DNA of 64,000 bases from contig CM076953.1 in NCBI GenBank assembly GCA_039566865.1, positions 1 through 64,000 on the forward strand, written 5' to 3'. The number at the start of each line of letters is the position of its first letter. The first letter of the stretch is position 1. Shown in pieces: positions 11,433 through 22,590 of the stretch. The stretch comes from Aurelia coerulea. Its lineage: Eukaryota > Cnidaria > Scyphozoa > Semaeostomeae > Ulmaridae. A model generated the notes under the pieces. The model searched no databases. It had not been told where the DNA came from and saw only the letters and a list, made by a program, of their open reading frames with translations. The position numbers were made by a program, and so were the translations under genes.

Positions 11433-12245
11433 ATATCAATAATTGAAGATACAATAGCAGTAAATTGTGCAAATAATTGAAGATGAAATAGTAGTTAAAT
11501 TATGCAATAGATGAAGAATAAATAATGAATGAAATTATGCAAATTTAAAATGGTTGAGAAATAATGCAAATAATTAAGGATGAATGGAGAGAAATTGTGC
11601 AACTAATTCAGGATAAATTGCAGAGAAATTGTGCAAATAATTCAGGATGAAATGATGGAGAAATTGTGCAAATAATTATGGATGGAATGAGAGAAATTGT
11701 GCAAATAATTAAGGATTAGATGCTAGAGTAATTCTGAAAATAATTAAATATAAAATGATAGAGAAATTGTGCAAATAATTATGGAAAAAATGGTAAAGAA
11801 ATTGTGCAAATAATTAAGGAAGAAATGGTAGAGCAATTAAGCAAATAATTAAGGATGAAATGAGAGTAATCATGCAAATAATTCAGGAAAAAATGGTAAA
11901 GAAATTGTGCAAATAATAAAGGAAGAAATGAGAGAAATCGTGCAAATAATTAAGGGAAAAATGGTAAAGTAAATGTGCAAATAATTTAGGATGAAATGGT
12001 AGACAAATTGTACAAATATTTAAGGATGAAATGAGAGAAATGTGTAAATAATTAATAATAAAATTATAGTGTAATTGTGCAAATAATTAAGGATGAACTG
12101 GTAGAGAAATTGTGCCAATAATAAAAGACATAATTGTAGAGAGATTGTGCAAATAATTAAGGATGAAAGGAGAGAAATTTTGCAAATAATTAAGGATGAA
12201 GTGGTAGAGAAATTCTGCAAAGATTAAGGATGAAATGAGAGAAAT

Positions 12246-14333
12246 TGTGCTAACAATTAAGAATGAAATGATTGATAAATTGTACAAATAATTAAGGATG
12301 AAATGAAAGAAATTGTGCAAATAATTAAGGATGAAATGGTAGAGAAATTGTGCAAAAAATTAAGGATGATACGAGAGAAATTGTGCAAATATTTAAGGAC
12401 GAAAGGGTAGAGAAATTGTGCAAATAATTCAGGATGAAATGGTAGAGAAATTTTGCAAATAATTAAGGACGAAATGAGAGAAATTGTGCAATTAATTAAG
12501 GATGAAATGGTAGAGAAATCGTGCAAATAATTAAGGATGAAATAAGAAAAGTTGTGCAAATAATTAAGGAAGAAATTGTAGAGAAATTGTGCAATTAATA
12601 AAGGATGAAACGACAGACATTTTGCAAATAATTATAGATTAAATGGTACAGAAATTGTGCAAATAATTAAGGAAGAAATGTAAGAGAAATTGTGCAAATA
12701 ATTAAGGATGAAATGAGAAAATTGTGCAAATGATTACGGAATGAATGGTAGAGAAATTGTAAAAATAATTAAGGATGAAATCAGAAAAATTGTGCAAATA
12801 ATTATGGATGAAATTAGAGAAATTGTGCAAATATTTAAGGAAGAAATGGTAGAGAAATTGTGCAAATAATTGGAGAAGAAATGGTAGAGGAATTGTGCAA
12901 ATAATTAAGAATGAAATGGTAGAGAAATTGTACAAATAATTAAGGATAAAATGAGAGAAATTGTGCAAATAATTAAGGATGAGATAGTAGAGAAATAGTG
13001 AAAATAATTAAGGATGAGATGAGAAAAACTGGGCAAATAATTAAAGATGAAATGGTAGAGAAATTGTTCAAATAATTAAGGAACAAATGGTAGAGAAATT
13101 GTGCAAATAATTAGGGATGAAATGAGAGAAATTGTGCATATAAATAAACAAAGAAATGGTAGAGAAATTATGCAAATAATCATGGAGGAAATTAGAGAAA
13201 TTGTGCAAATAAATAAGGAAGAAATGGTAGAGAAATTGTGCAAATAATCAGAGAAGAAATGGTAGAGAAATTGTGCAAATGATTAAGAATGAAATGGTAG
13301 AGAAATAGTGCAAAAAATTAAGGATAAAATGAGAGAAATTGTGCAAATAATTAAGGATGAGATGGTAGAGAAAATTTACAAATAATTAAGGATGAAATAG
13401 TAGAGAAATTGTGCAAACAATTAAGGATGAAATGAGAGAAATTGTGCAAATAATTAAGGAAGAAATGGTAGTGAAATTTTGCAAATAATTAAGGATGAAA
13501 TGGTAGAGAAAATGTGCAAATAATTAGGGTTAAAATGAGAGAAATTGTGCAAATAATTAAGGATGAAATGATAGAGAAAATGTACAAATAATTATGGATG
13601 AAATGAGAAAAATTGTGCAAATAATTAAGGATGAAATGAGAAAAATTGTGCAAATAACTTAGGATGAAATAGTAGAGAAATTGTGCATATAATTAAGGAT
13701 GAAATAGTAGAGAAATTGTGAAAATAATTAAGGATTAAAAAGTAGAGAAATTGTGCAAATAATTAAGGATGAAATGAGAGAAATTGTGCAAATAATTAGG
13801 ATGAAATGGTAGAGAAATTGTCCAAGTTATTAAGGAAGAGATGGTAAAGAAAATGTGCAAATAATTAAGGATGAAATGAGAGAAATTCTGCATATAATTA
13901 AGGAAGAAATGGTAGAGAAATTGAGCAAATAATTATGGATGAAATGAGAGAAATTGTGCAAATAGTTAGGGAAGAAATGCTAGAGATATTGTGTAAATAA
14001 TTAAAGAAGAAATGGTCGAGAAATTGTGCAAATAATAAAGGAAGAAGTGGTAGAGAAATTGTGCAAACAATTAAGGATGAAATGAGAGAAATTGTGCAAA
14101 TAATTAAGGATGAAATAGTAGAGAAAATGTACAAATAATTAAGGATGAAATAGTAGAGAAATTGTACAAACAAGTAAGGATGAAATGAGAGAAATTGTGC
14201 AAATAATTAAGGAAGAAATGGTAGAGAAATTTTGCAAATAATTAAGGAAGAAATGGTAGAGAAATTGTGCAATTAATTAAGGATGAAATGGTAGAGAAAT
14301 TGTGCAAATAATAAAGGAAGAAATGAGAGAAAT
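12246..14333 (+). repeat. Minisatellite higher-order repeat, copy 1 (2,088 bp)
   Basis: The series of variant 33/35-bp units starting at CTAACAATTAAGAATG recurs 2,088 bp downstream nearly base for base. Copy 1 carries private bases relative to copies 2 and 3, for example TGCAAATAATT near 12317 where the others have TGCAGATAATT, AATCGTGCAA near 12518 where they have AATCATGCAA, and CGGAATGAATGG near 12738 where they have CGGAATTAATGG. Its left boundary (about 12246) is where similarity to the following copies begins. Confidence 0.9.
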
Positions 14334-16421
14334 CGTGCTAACAATTAAGAATGAAATGATTGATAAATTGTACAAATAATTAAGGATGAAATGAAAGAAA
14401 TTGTGCAGATAATTAAGGATGAAATGGTAGAGAAATTGTGCAAAAAATTAAGGATGATACGAGAGAAATTGTGCAAATATTTAAGGACGAAAGGGTAGAG
14501 AAATTGTGCAAATAATTCAGGATGAAATGGTAGAGAAATTTTGCAAATAATTAAGGACGAAATGAGAGAAATTGTGCAATTAATTAAGGATGAAATGGTA
14601 GAGAAATCATGCAAATAATTAAGGATGAAATAAGAAAAGTTGTGCAAATAATTAAGGAAGAAATTGTAGAGAAATTGTGCAATTAATAAAGGATGAAACG
14701 ACAGACATTTTGCAAATAATTATAGATTAAATGGTACAGAAATTGTGCAAATAATTAAGGAAGAAATGTAAGAGAAATTGTGCAAATAATTAAGGATGAA
14801 ATGAGAAAATTGTGCAAATGATTACGGAATTAATGGTAGAGAAATTGTAAAAATAATTAAGGATGAAATCAGAAAAATTGTGCAAATAATTATGGATGAA
14901 ATTAGAGAAATTGTGCAAATATTTAAGGAAGAAATGGTAGAGAAATTGTGCAAATAATTGGAGAAGAAATGGTAGAGGAATTGTGCAAATAATTAAGAAT
15001 GAAATGGTAGAGAAATTGTACAAATAATTAAGGATAAAATGAGAGAAATTGTGCAAATAATTAAGGATGAGATAGTAGAGAAATAGTGAAAATAATTAAG
15101 GATGAGATGAGAAAAACTGGGCAAATAATTAAAGATGAAATGGTAGAGAAATTGTTCAAATAATTAAGGAACAAATGGTAGAGAAATTGTGCAAATAATT
15201 AGGGATGAAATGAGAGAAATTGTGCATATAAATAAACAAAGAAATGGTAGAGAAATTATGCAAATAATCATGGAGGAAATTAGAGAAATTGTGCAAATAA
15301 ATAAGGAAGAAATGGTAGAGAAATTGTGCAAATAATCAGAGAAGAAATGGTAGAGAAATTGTGCAAATGATTAAGAATGAAATGGTAGAGAAATAGTGCA
15401 AAAAATTAAGGATAAAATGAGAGAAATTGTGCAAATAATTAAGGATGAGATGGTAGAGAAAATTTACAAATAATTAAGGATGAAATAGTAGAGAAATTGT
15501 GCAAACAATTAAGGATGAAATGAGAGAAATTGTGCAAATAATTAAGGAAGAAATGGTAGTGAAATTTTGCAAATAATTAAGGATGAAATGGTAGAGAAAA
15601 TGTGCAAATAATTAGGGTTAAAATGAGAGAAATTGTGCAAATAATTAAGGATGAAATGATAGAGAAAATGTACAAATAATTATGGATGAAATGAGAAAAA
15701 TTGTGCAAATAATTAAGGATGAAATGAGAAAAATTGTGCAAATAACTTAGGATGAAATAGTAGAGAAATTGTGCATATAATTAAGGATGAAATAGTAGAG
15801 AAATTGTGAAAATAATTAAGGATTAAAAAGTAGAGAAATTGTGCAAATAATTAAGGATGAAATGAGAGAAATTGTGCAAATAATTAGGATGAAATGGTAG
15901 AGAAATTGTCCAAGTTATTAAGGAAGAGATGGTAAAGAAAATGTGCAAATAATTAAGGATGAAATGAGAGAAATTCTGCATATAATTAAGGAAGAAATGG
16001 TAGAGAAATTGAGCAAATAATTATGGATGAAATGAGAGAAATTGTGCAAATAGTTAGGGAAGAAATGCTAGAGATATTGTGTAAATAATTAAAGAAGAAA
16101 TGGTCGAGAAATTGTGCAAATAATAAAGGAAGAAGTGGTAGAGAAATTGTGCAAACAATTAAGGATGAAATGAGAGAAATTGTGCAAATAATTAAGGATG
16201 AAATAGTAGAGAAAATGTACAAATAATTAAGGATGAAATAGTAGAGAAATTGTACAAACAAGTAAGGATGAAATGAGAGAAATTGTGCAAATAATTAAGG
16301 AAGAAATGGTAGAGAAATTTTGCAAATAATTAAGGAAGAAATGGTAGAGAAATTGTGCAATTAATTAAGGATGAAATGGTAGAGAAATTGTGCAAATAAT
16401 AAAGGAAGAAATGAGAGAAAT
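14334..16421 (+). repeat. Minisatellite higher-order repeat, copy 2 (2,088 bp)
   Basis: Near-identical to copy 1 at +2,088 bp and to copy 3 over the latter's intact first part. It shares the three diagnostic variants with copy 3 and not with copy 1, so copies 2 and 3 separated last. Confidence 0.9.
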
Positions 16422-18358
16422 CGTGCTAACAATTAAGAATGAAATGATTGATAAATTGTACAAATAATTAAGGATGAAATGAAAGAAATTGTGCAGATAA
16501 TTAAGGATGAAATGGTAGAGAAATTGTGCAAAAAATTAAGGATGATACGAGAGAAATTGTGCAAATATTTAAGGACGAAAGGGTAGAGAAATTGTGCAAA
16601 TAATTCAGGATGAAATGGTAGAGAAATTTTGCAAATAATTAAGGACGAAATGAGAGAAATTGTGCAATTAATTAAGGATGAAATGGTAGAGAAATCATGC
16701 AAATAATTAAGGATGAAATAAGAAAAGTTGTGCAAATAATTAAGGAAGAAATTGTAGAGAAATTGTGCAATTAATAAAGGATGAAACGACAGACATTTTG
16801 CAAATAATTATAGATTAAATGGTACAGAAATTGTGCAAATAATTAAGGAAGAAATGTAAGAGAAATTGTGCAAATAATTAAGGATGAAATGAGAAAATTG
16901 TGCAAATGATTACGGAATTAATGGTAGAGAAATTGTAAAAATAATTAAGGATGAAATCAGAAAAATTGTGCAAATAATTATGGATGAAATTAGAGAAATT
17001 GTGCAAATATTTAAGGAAGAAATGGTAGAGAAATTGTGCAAATAATTGGAGAAGAAATGGTAGAGGAATTGTGCAAATAATTAAGAATGAAATGGTAGAG
17101 AAATTGTACAAATAATTAAGGATAAAATGAGAGAAATTGTGCAAATAATTAAGGATGAGATAGTAGAGAAATAGTGAAAATAATTAAGGATGAGATGAGA
17201 AAAACTGGGCAAATAATTAAAGATGAAATGGTAGAGAAATTGTTCAAATAATTAAGGAACAAATGGTAGAGAAATTGTGCAAATAATTAGGGATGAAATG
17301 AGAGAAATTGTGCATATAAATAAACAAAGAAATGGTAGAGAAATTATGCAAATAATCATGGAGGAAATTAGGATTGTGAAATAAGGAAGAAAAGAAATTG
17401 TGCAAATAATAAGGAAGAAATGGTAGAGAAATTGTGCAAATGATTAAGAATGAAATAGAGAAATAGTGCAAAAAATAAGGATAAAATGAGAGACATTTTG
17501 CACATAATTAAGATTAGATGGTAGAGAAATTGTGCAAATAATTAAGGATGAAATAGTAGAGAAATTGTGCAAACAATTAAGGATGAAATGAGAGAAATTG
17601 TGCAAATAATTAAGGAAGAAATGGTAGTGAAATTTTGCAAATAATTAAGGATGAAATTAGAGAAAATGTGATTGAAATGAGAGAAATTGTGCAAATAATT
17701 AAGGATGAAATGATAGAGAAATTGTACAAATAATTTAAGGAATTGTGAAATAAGGATAGAGAAATTGTGCAAATAATTAGAGAAGAAATGGTAGAGGAAT
17801 TGTGCAAATAATTAAGAATGAAATAGTAGAGAAATGGTGAAAATAATTAAGGATTAAATAGTAGAGAAATTGTGCAAATAATTAAGGATGAAATAAGAGA
17901 AATTGTGCAAATAATTAGAATGAAATGGTAGAGAAATTGTCCAAGTTATTAAGGAAGAGATGGTAAAGAAAATGTGCAAATAATTAAGGATGAAATGAGA
18001 GAAATTCTGCATATAATTAAGGAAGAAATGGTAGAGAAATTGAGCAAATAATTATGGATGAAATGAGAGAAATTGTGCAAATAGTTAAGGAAGAAATGCT
18101 AGAGATATTGTGTAAATAATTAAAGAAGAAATGGTCGAGAAATTGTGCAAATAATAAAGGAAGAAGTGGTAGAGAAATTGTGCAAACAATTAAGGATGAA
18201 ATGAGAGAAATTGTGCAAATAATTAAGGATGAAATAGTAGAGAAAATGTACAAATAATTAAGGATGAAATAGTAGAGAAATTGTACAAACAAGTAAGGAT
18301 GAAATGAGAGAAATTGTGCAAATAATTAAGGAAGAAATGGTAGAGAAATTTTGCAAAT
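16422..18358 (+). repeat. Minisatellite higher-order repeat, copy 3, internally deleted
   Basis: Matches copy 2 closely to about 17370. It is then broken by several short deletions and rearrangements through about 17870 (for example AGGATTGTGAAATAAGGAAG), and matches again from about 17900 to 18358. Matching markers at 15986 and 18017 show the copy has lost a net 57 bp. The clustering of small deletions in one 500-bp patch suggests a local repair event. Confidence 0.85.
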
Positions 18359-19020
18359 AACTAAGGATGAAATGGTAGAGAAATTGTGCAAATGATTAAG
18401 GAAGAAATGGTAGAGAAATTGTGCAATAAATTAAGGATGAAATGGTAGAGAAATTGTGCAAATAATTAAGGATGAAATGGTAGAGAAATTGTGCAAATAA
18501 TTAAAGGAAGAAATGGTAGAGAAATTGTGCAAATAATTAAGGATGAAATAGTAGAGAAATTGTGCAAATGATTAAGGAAGAAATGGTAGAGAAATTGTGC
18601 AAATAATTCAGGATGAAATGGTAGAGAAATTGTGCAAATAATTAACAATGAAATAGTAGAGAAATTGTGCAAATAATTAAGGAAGAAATGGAAGAGAAAA
18701 TGTGCAAATAATTAAGGATGAAATGAGGGAAATTGTGCAAATAACTAAGGATGAAATAGTGGAGAAAATTTACAAATAATTAAGGATGTAGTAGTAGAGA
18801 AATTGTGCAAACAATTAAGGATGAAATGAGAGAAATTGTGCAAATAATTAGGGAAGAAATGGTAGAGAAATTTTGCAAATAATGAAGGATGAAATGGTAG
18901 AGAAATTGTGCAAATAATTCAGGATGAAATGGTAGAGAAATTGTGCAAATAATTAACGATGAAATAGTAGAGAAATTGTGCAAATAATTAAGGATCAAAT
19001 GGTAGAAAAATGTGCATAAA

Positions 19021-19500
19021 AATTAAGGATGAAATGAGAGAAATTGTGCATATAATTAAGGATGAAATGATAAAAAATGTGCAAATAATTAAGGATGAAA
19101 TGAGAGAAATTATGGAAATCATTAAGGAAGAAATGGTAGAGAAATTGTGCAAATGATTAAGGAAGAAATGCTAGAGAAATATTGCAAATAATTAAGGAAG
19201 AAATGGTAGAGAAATTGTGCAAATAATTAAAGGAAGAAATGGTAGAGAAATTGTGCAAATAATTAAGGATGAAAAGAGAGAAATTGTGCAAATAATTAAG
19301 GATGAAATGATAAAAAATGTGCAAATAATTAAGGATGAAATGAGAGAAATTATGGAAATCATTAAGGAAGAAATGGTAGAGAAATTGTGCAAATGATTAA
19401 GGAAGAAATGGTAGAGAAATATTGCAAATAATTAAGGAAGAAAAGGTAGAGAAAATGTGCAAACAATTAAGGAAGCAATAGTAGAGAAATTGTGCAAACA
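19021..19500 (+). repeat. 240-bp tandem duplication within the minisatellite
   Basis: The unusual segment GATGAAATGATAAAAAATGT at 19061 recurs at 19301, exactly 240 bp later, with the same following variants (ATTATGGAAATCATTAAGG). This equals about seven minisatellite units duplicated as a block. Confidence 0.85.
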
Positions 19501-19876
19501 ATTAAGGATGAAATGAGAGAAATTGTGAAAATAATTAAGGATGAAATGGTAGAGAAATTGTGAAAATAATTAAGGATGAAATGTGAAAAATTGTGCAAAT
19601 GATTAAGGAAGAAATGGTAGAGAAATTGTGCAAATAATTCAGGATGAAATGAGAGAAATTGTGCAAATAACTAAGAATGAGATGGTAGAGAAATTGTGCA
19701 AATAATTAAGGATGAAATGGTAGAGAAATTGTTCAAATCATTAAATATTACATAGGAGAGAAATTTTGCCAATAATTAAGGATGAAATAGGAGGAAAATT
19801 GTGCAATCATTGAATATGACATATGAGTAAAAATGTGCAAATAATTAAAAAAACAGGAGTCAATTGTGAAAATAAT

Positions 19877-19881
19877 TGTTG
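19877..19881. repeat. Left target-site duplication, TGTTG
   Basis: TGTTG immediately precedes CACAGTG; the same five bases directly follow CACTGTG at 22117-22121. Tests of 3, 4 and 8 bp fail, while 5 bp matches completely. Confidence 0.8.
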
Positions 19882-20431
19882 CACAGTGATCCAGATCAGA
19901 GAAATTATGGAATAAATAGGAAAAAACGAAGTTTCAAAAAGTTGCAACATTTAATATCCTCGATGAAAAGGGGGTGTCAGGGGTCAACGCAAAGCAAAAA
20001 TTTTCGAAATCGAACCAATGGTTCCGTCACAATGATTTTTTGAAGTTTGGGGAAATGACATGTTGTTGTTTATCATAGCACTTCCGGAAAAATTTATTGT
20101 TTTAGCTTAACTTTAAACTTTCATAGCTCCGCTCATGATTGTCCGATTTTTACAAACTTAGTTTCATTTGAAAGATGATCATCTACTTGTACGTCACATT
20201 TAACTTGTTTTCAACAAAAGCACACTAAAGCATGGGTAACTGGACACACATTATGCTTTGTAGTTTTTGAGAATATTCGTGACAAAATAGCCACTCAATA
20301 GTAAAAACAAAAAATTCAAGTGATATCAAGTGTTAGCTATAAACATATAAAAATACTACAGGGTCTTGGGAACATTTACGCCAACGGGTGCGTTCCAGAT
20401 CGTTTTAGTTTTTTTTCAACAATTTTTTTTT
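19882..20431 (+). repeat. Left terminal inverted repeat of the Transib-like element
   Basis: Pairs with 21580-22116 along its whole length at high but imperfect identity, for example GAAAAGGGGGTGTCAGGGGT and TATAAAAATACTACAGGGTC. It differs near the tip: 23 bp separate CACAGTG from ATAAATAGG here against 14 bp on the right. Weaker pairing (CTGCAAGCT blocks) extends to about 20482. Confidence 0.88.
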
Positions 20432-20636
20432 AAATGCTACCGGAAGTCTTGATCTGCAAGCTAAGCTTAAAAGAATTAATGTGGAATCCCTCACTTTCAC
20501 AATTTTTTCCACATCTATAGAAGCAACCATTTGTACAATCAGGGCAATTAAATTTTTGAAGTAATGCAAAACAACAGTCTATTGTTTCCAAATAATTGCA
20601 TGAATTTTCAAGCCTTGCTTCCTTATTGTTGAGCAT
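20430..20636 (-). CDS. Unrecognised cysteine-rich ORF inside the element
   Basis: A 68-codon minus-strand frame with cysteines spaced as CPDC...CFYRC...C (CPDCTNGCFYRCGKNCE), reminiscent of a zinc ribbon, followed by NSFKLSLQIKT. It ends at the inner edge of the left inverted repeat. I do not recognise the family. It could be an exon or relic of the element's protein, or chance; there is no supporting promoter, splice or homology evidence. Confidence 0.2.
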   Translation of the reverse strand: MLNNKEARLENSCNYLETIDCCFALLQKFNCPDCTNGCFYRCGKNCESEGFHINSFKLSLQIKTSGSI

Positions 20637-21525
20637 TTACCCCTCTGAACAACTAACAATACATGCAATCTGCCACAGCTAAAAATGTATGAAATTGTGT
20701 CAAAAACCAAGTATTCACTAATGAAACAAGTTTCCTTTTGTTCATTGATATTACATTGCGATAATTACATCTCTTACTTTCTTTGGTATCTGTTGTGTGC
20801 ACTTCGAGATAATTACAGTGCTTTCTTAAGAAATTTTGCTTGGCCTTAGCTACAAAAAAGCTGATTTGATGAGAATCGGAGTCTTTGCTGGAGTCTTTCC
20901 TTATATTGAAATTTGCCTAACCCTGCAACCAGGGCCACTTCCAAGGTTTCTTCTGTTCCTTTCTCTATTCTTTCAAACTGCTTCCAGACCAAACTGCAAC
21001 AGGGCCTTCATCAATATAAATCTTTAAAGCATGCTCTCATCTGTGAACAAGCAACGGATGGGTGGATGGGTAAAATGTAGGTAAAGATGCAGCTTCACAT
21101 TATAGCAGCAATGCTTAAGTGTTTCAACATACAAAAATTTATCATGTTAGACAAGTGTTCTTTGTCTGTATTCTGTTAAAAACCAATACATACCTTAAGC
21201 TGGCCATAGACAATGCTAAAAATCCTTCTATTCATAACTTGAACTCAACGGTTAAATCTGAAGGTTTCCGCTACACAATTAAAGGGTGTATTACTTGCAC
21301 AGAACTAATGCAACTAACCTCTTTTAGTGTCAATCGAAGGCTTAAATGTCATAAAAATTATGCTTTCAATGTGGTCTTTTATGCAACGAACGGTAACAAA
21401 TAAAATAGAATTTTACGGAATTGATACCTATTTCATGGAAACAGTAGGTCATCGTTTCTTATTTTTAGATTGTTCCGAGTATGCAGAGAACATTGGTAAA
21501 CAGAAAAGAAAGCCAGATATCACAC
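20483..21525. other. Core of the Transib-like element, no transposase recognised
   Basis: About 1.04 kb of unique sequence. It has only short frames: one on the minus strand at its left edge, and two overlapping on the plus strand at 21119-21403 and 21327-21530 with CITCTEL and KCHKNYAF cysteine/histidine pairs. None shows a DDE-type catalytic signature that I can identify. Confidence 0.5.
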
Positions 21526-21579
21526 AATGATTCTTTTTCTAACTCAGCTTGCAGATATGGGCTTTTTGTGACAGTTTTC

Positions 21580-22116
21580 AAAAAATTGTTGAAAAAAACT
21601 AAAACGATCTGGAACGAACCCTTTCGCAGAAATGTTCCCAAGACCCTGTAGTATTTTTATATGTTTATAGCTAACACTTGATATCACTTGAATTTTTTGT
21701 TTTTACTATTGAGTGGCAATTTTGTCACGAAATTCTCAAAAACTACAAAGCATAATGTGTGTCCGGTTACCCATGCTTTAGTGTGCTTTTTTTGAAAACA
21801 ACTTACATGTGACGTACAAGTAGACGATCATCTTTCAAATGAAACTAAGTTTGTAAAAATCGGCAAATCATGAGTGGCGCTATGAAAGTTTAAAGTTAAG
21901 CTAAAACAATAAATTTTTTCCGGAAGTGCTATGATAAACAACAACATGTCATTTCCCCAAACTTCAAAAAATCATTGTGACAGAACCATTGGTCCGATTT
22001 CGAAAATGTTTGCTTTGTGTTGACCCCTGACACCCCCTTTTCATGGAGGATATTAAATGCCGCAAGTTTTTCAAACTTTGTTTTTTCCTATTTATTCCAT
22101 CCTCTGGATCACTGTG
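21580..22116 (-). repeat. Right terminal inverted repeat of the Transib-like element
   Basis: Inverted partner of 19882-20431. It ends CTGGATCACTGTG. Relative to the left tip it lacks 9 bp between the GATCCAGA block and ATGGAATAAATAGG. Confidence 0.88.
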
Positions 22117-22121
22117 TGTTG
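22117..22121. repeat. Right target-site duplication, TGTTG
   Basis: Follows CACTGTG directly and equals the five bases before the left end. Confidence 0.8.
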
Positions 22122-22165
22122 GTAGGAGATAAATTGTGCAAATAACTAAAGATGAAATAGGAGAA
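22122..22165 (+). repeat. Minisatellite stub right of the transposon
   Basis: GTAGGAGATAAATTGTGCAA, then ATAACTAAAGATGAAATAGG, is minisatellite sequence in the same orientation as the main array. It shows that the transposon split the array close to its right edge. Confidence 0.8.
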
Positions 22166-22203
22166 AATAAAACACAAAAGCGTCAATTATTGTGAGTACT
22201 TAT

Positions 22204-22547
22204 AACATACCTTGTCTACTTTGTTCAGCAACAGCATATTTATATCATCTTCTTCGACATTACATCTCATTGATCAATGCAAATAGCAATTGGCTTACCA
22301 TGATCTTCAATCTTCATTGACTAATCAAAAGAAGAAAATTTTCTCAACTCATATCGTAAATCAAGTGTGAAATATAACCTTCAACAGAAAAAGGGTAATG
22401 AAAATATAAACATCTAACACAGAAAGAAAATTTACATGATGTGGTAGGACAATCCTGGTCAGGTGAAAAATACGACAATTTTCCAGGTAAATTTCACAAA
22501 ATCTCCAGGGAAGTGAGGATTTGACATATGAAAAATTTCGTAGAAAA
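22204..22547 (+). repeat. Flanking direct repeat, copy 2 (~345 bp)
   Basis: Same-orientation copy of 11008-11354, beginning AACATACCTTGTC and ending near TTTCGTAGAAAA. A sequence of this length repeated on both sides of a tandem array suggests that the array plus its flank was duplicated as one unit, or that the two copies are the ends of an unknown element. Confidence 0.88.
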
Positions 22548-22590
22548 TTTAAGGAGAAAATCAGACATTAACGCCAGCGGTTCCTGTGAT

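Larger units (their letters stand above)
11433..19876 (+). repeat. AT-rich 33/35-bp minisatellite, ~8.4 kb
   Basis: Tandem repeats of GAAATTGTGCAAATAATTAA followed by GGATGAAATGGTAGA (35 bp) or GGATGAAATGAGA (33 bp), often with GGAAGAAATGGTAGA as a variant. Roughly 240 units by length, all in the same orientation and heavily mutated relative to one another. Minus-strand open frames rich in HNFSTISSLIICTISL occur in several frames, simply because the unit lacks stops on that strand; I do not call them genes. The array is interrupted at its right end by the 19882-22116 element, and a stub resumes after it. Confidence 0.96.
19882..22116. mobile_element. Transib/RAG-class-like transposon with ~540-bp inverted repeats
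   Basis: An element of 2,235 bp bounded by CACAGTGATCCAG on the left and CTGGATCACTGTG on the right, with long inverted repeats (19882-20431 and 21580-22116) and a 5-bp TGTTG target duplication. Minisatellite sequence lies on both sides, so the insertion was into the array. In the RAG1/Transib superfamily the ends begin CAC(A)RTG-like and insertions duplicate 5 bp; CACAGTG is also the antigen-receptor recombination signal heptamer. EnSpm/CACTA (2-3 bp) and Chapaev (3-4 bp) also have CAC ends but fit the duplication less well. The ~1.1-kb core contains no transposase I can recognise, so it is probably non-autonomous. Confidence 0.7.

Noticed and set aside
12020..19392. Family of minus-strand frames such as those at 12257-12559, 14345-14647 and 16433-16735, identical in protein
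   Set aside because: Identity follows from the 2,088-bp DNA duplications, and frames open on this strand because the minisatellite unit lacks stops. Not treated as genes.
11433..19876. Possible CRISPR array (33-35-bp regular repeats)
   Set aside because: There are no unique spacers; the units are directly joined tandem copies in a eukaryotic subtelomere.
11008..22547. Interpretation of the ~345-bp direct repeats as LTRs of a retrovirus-like element
   Set aside because: No TG...CA ends, no primer-binding site or polypurine tract noted, no target duplication, and the interior is minisatellite rather than gag-pol.
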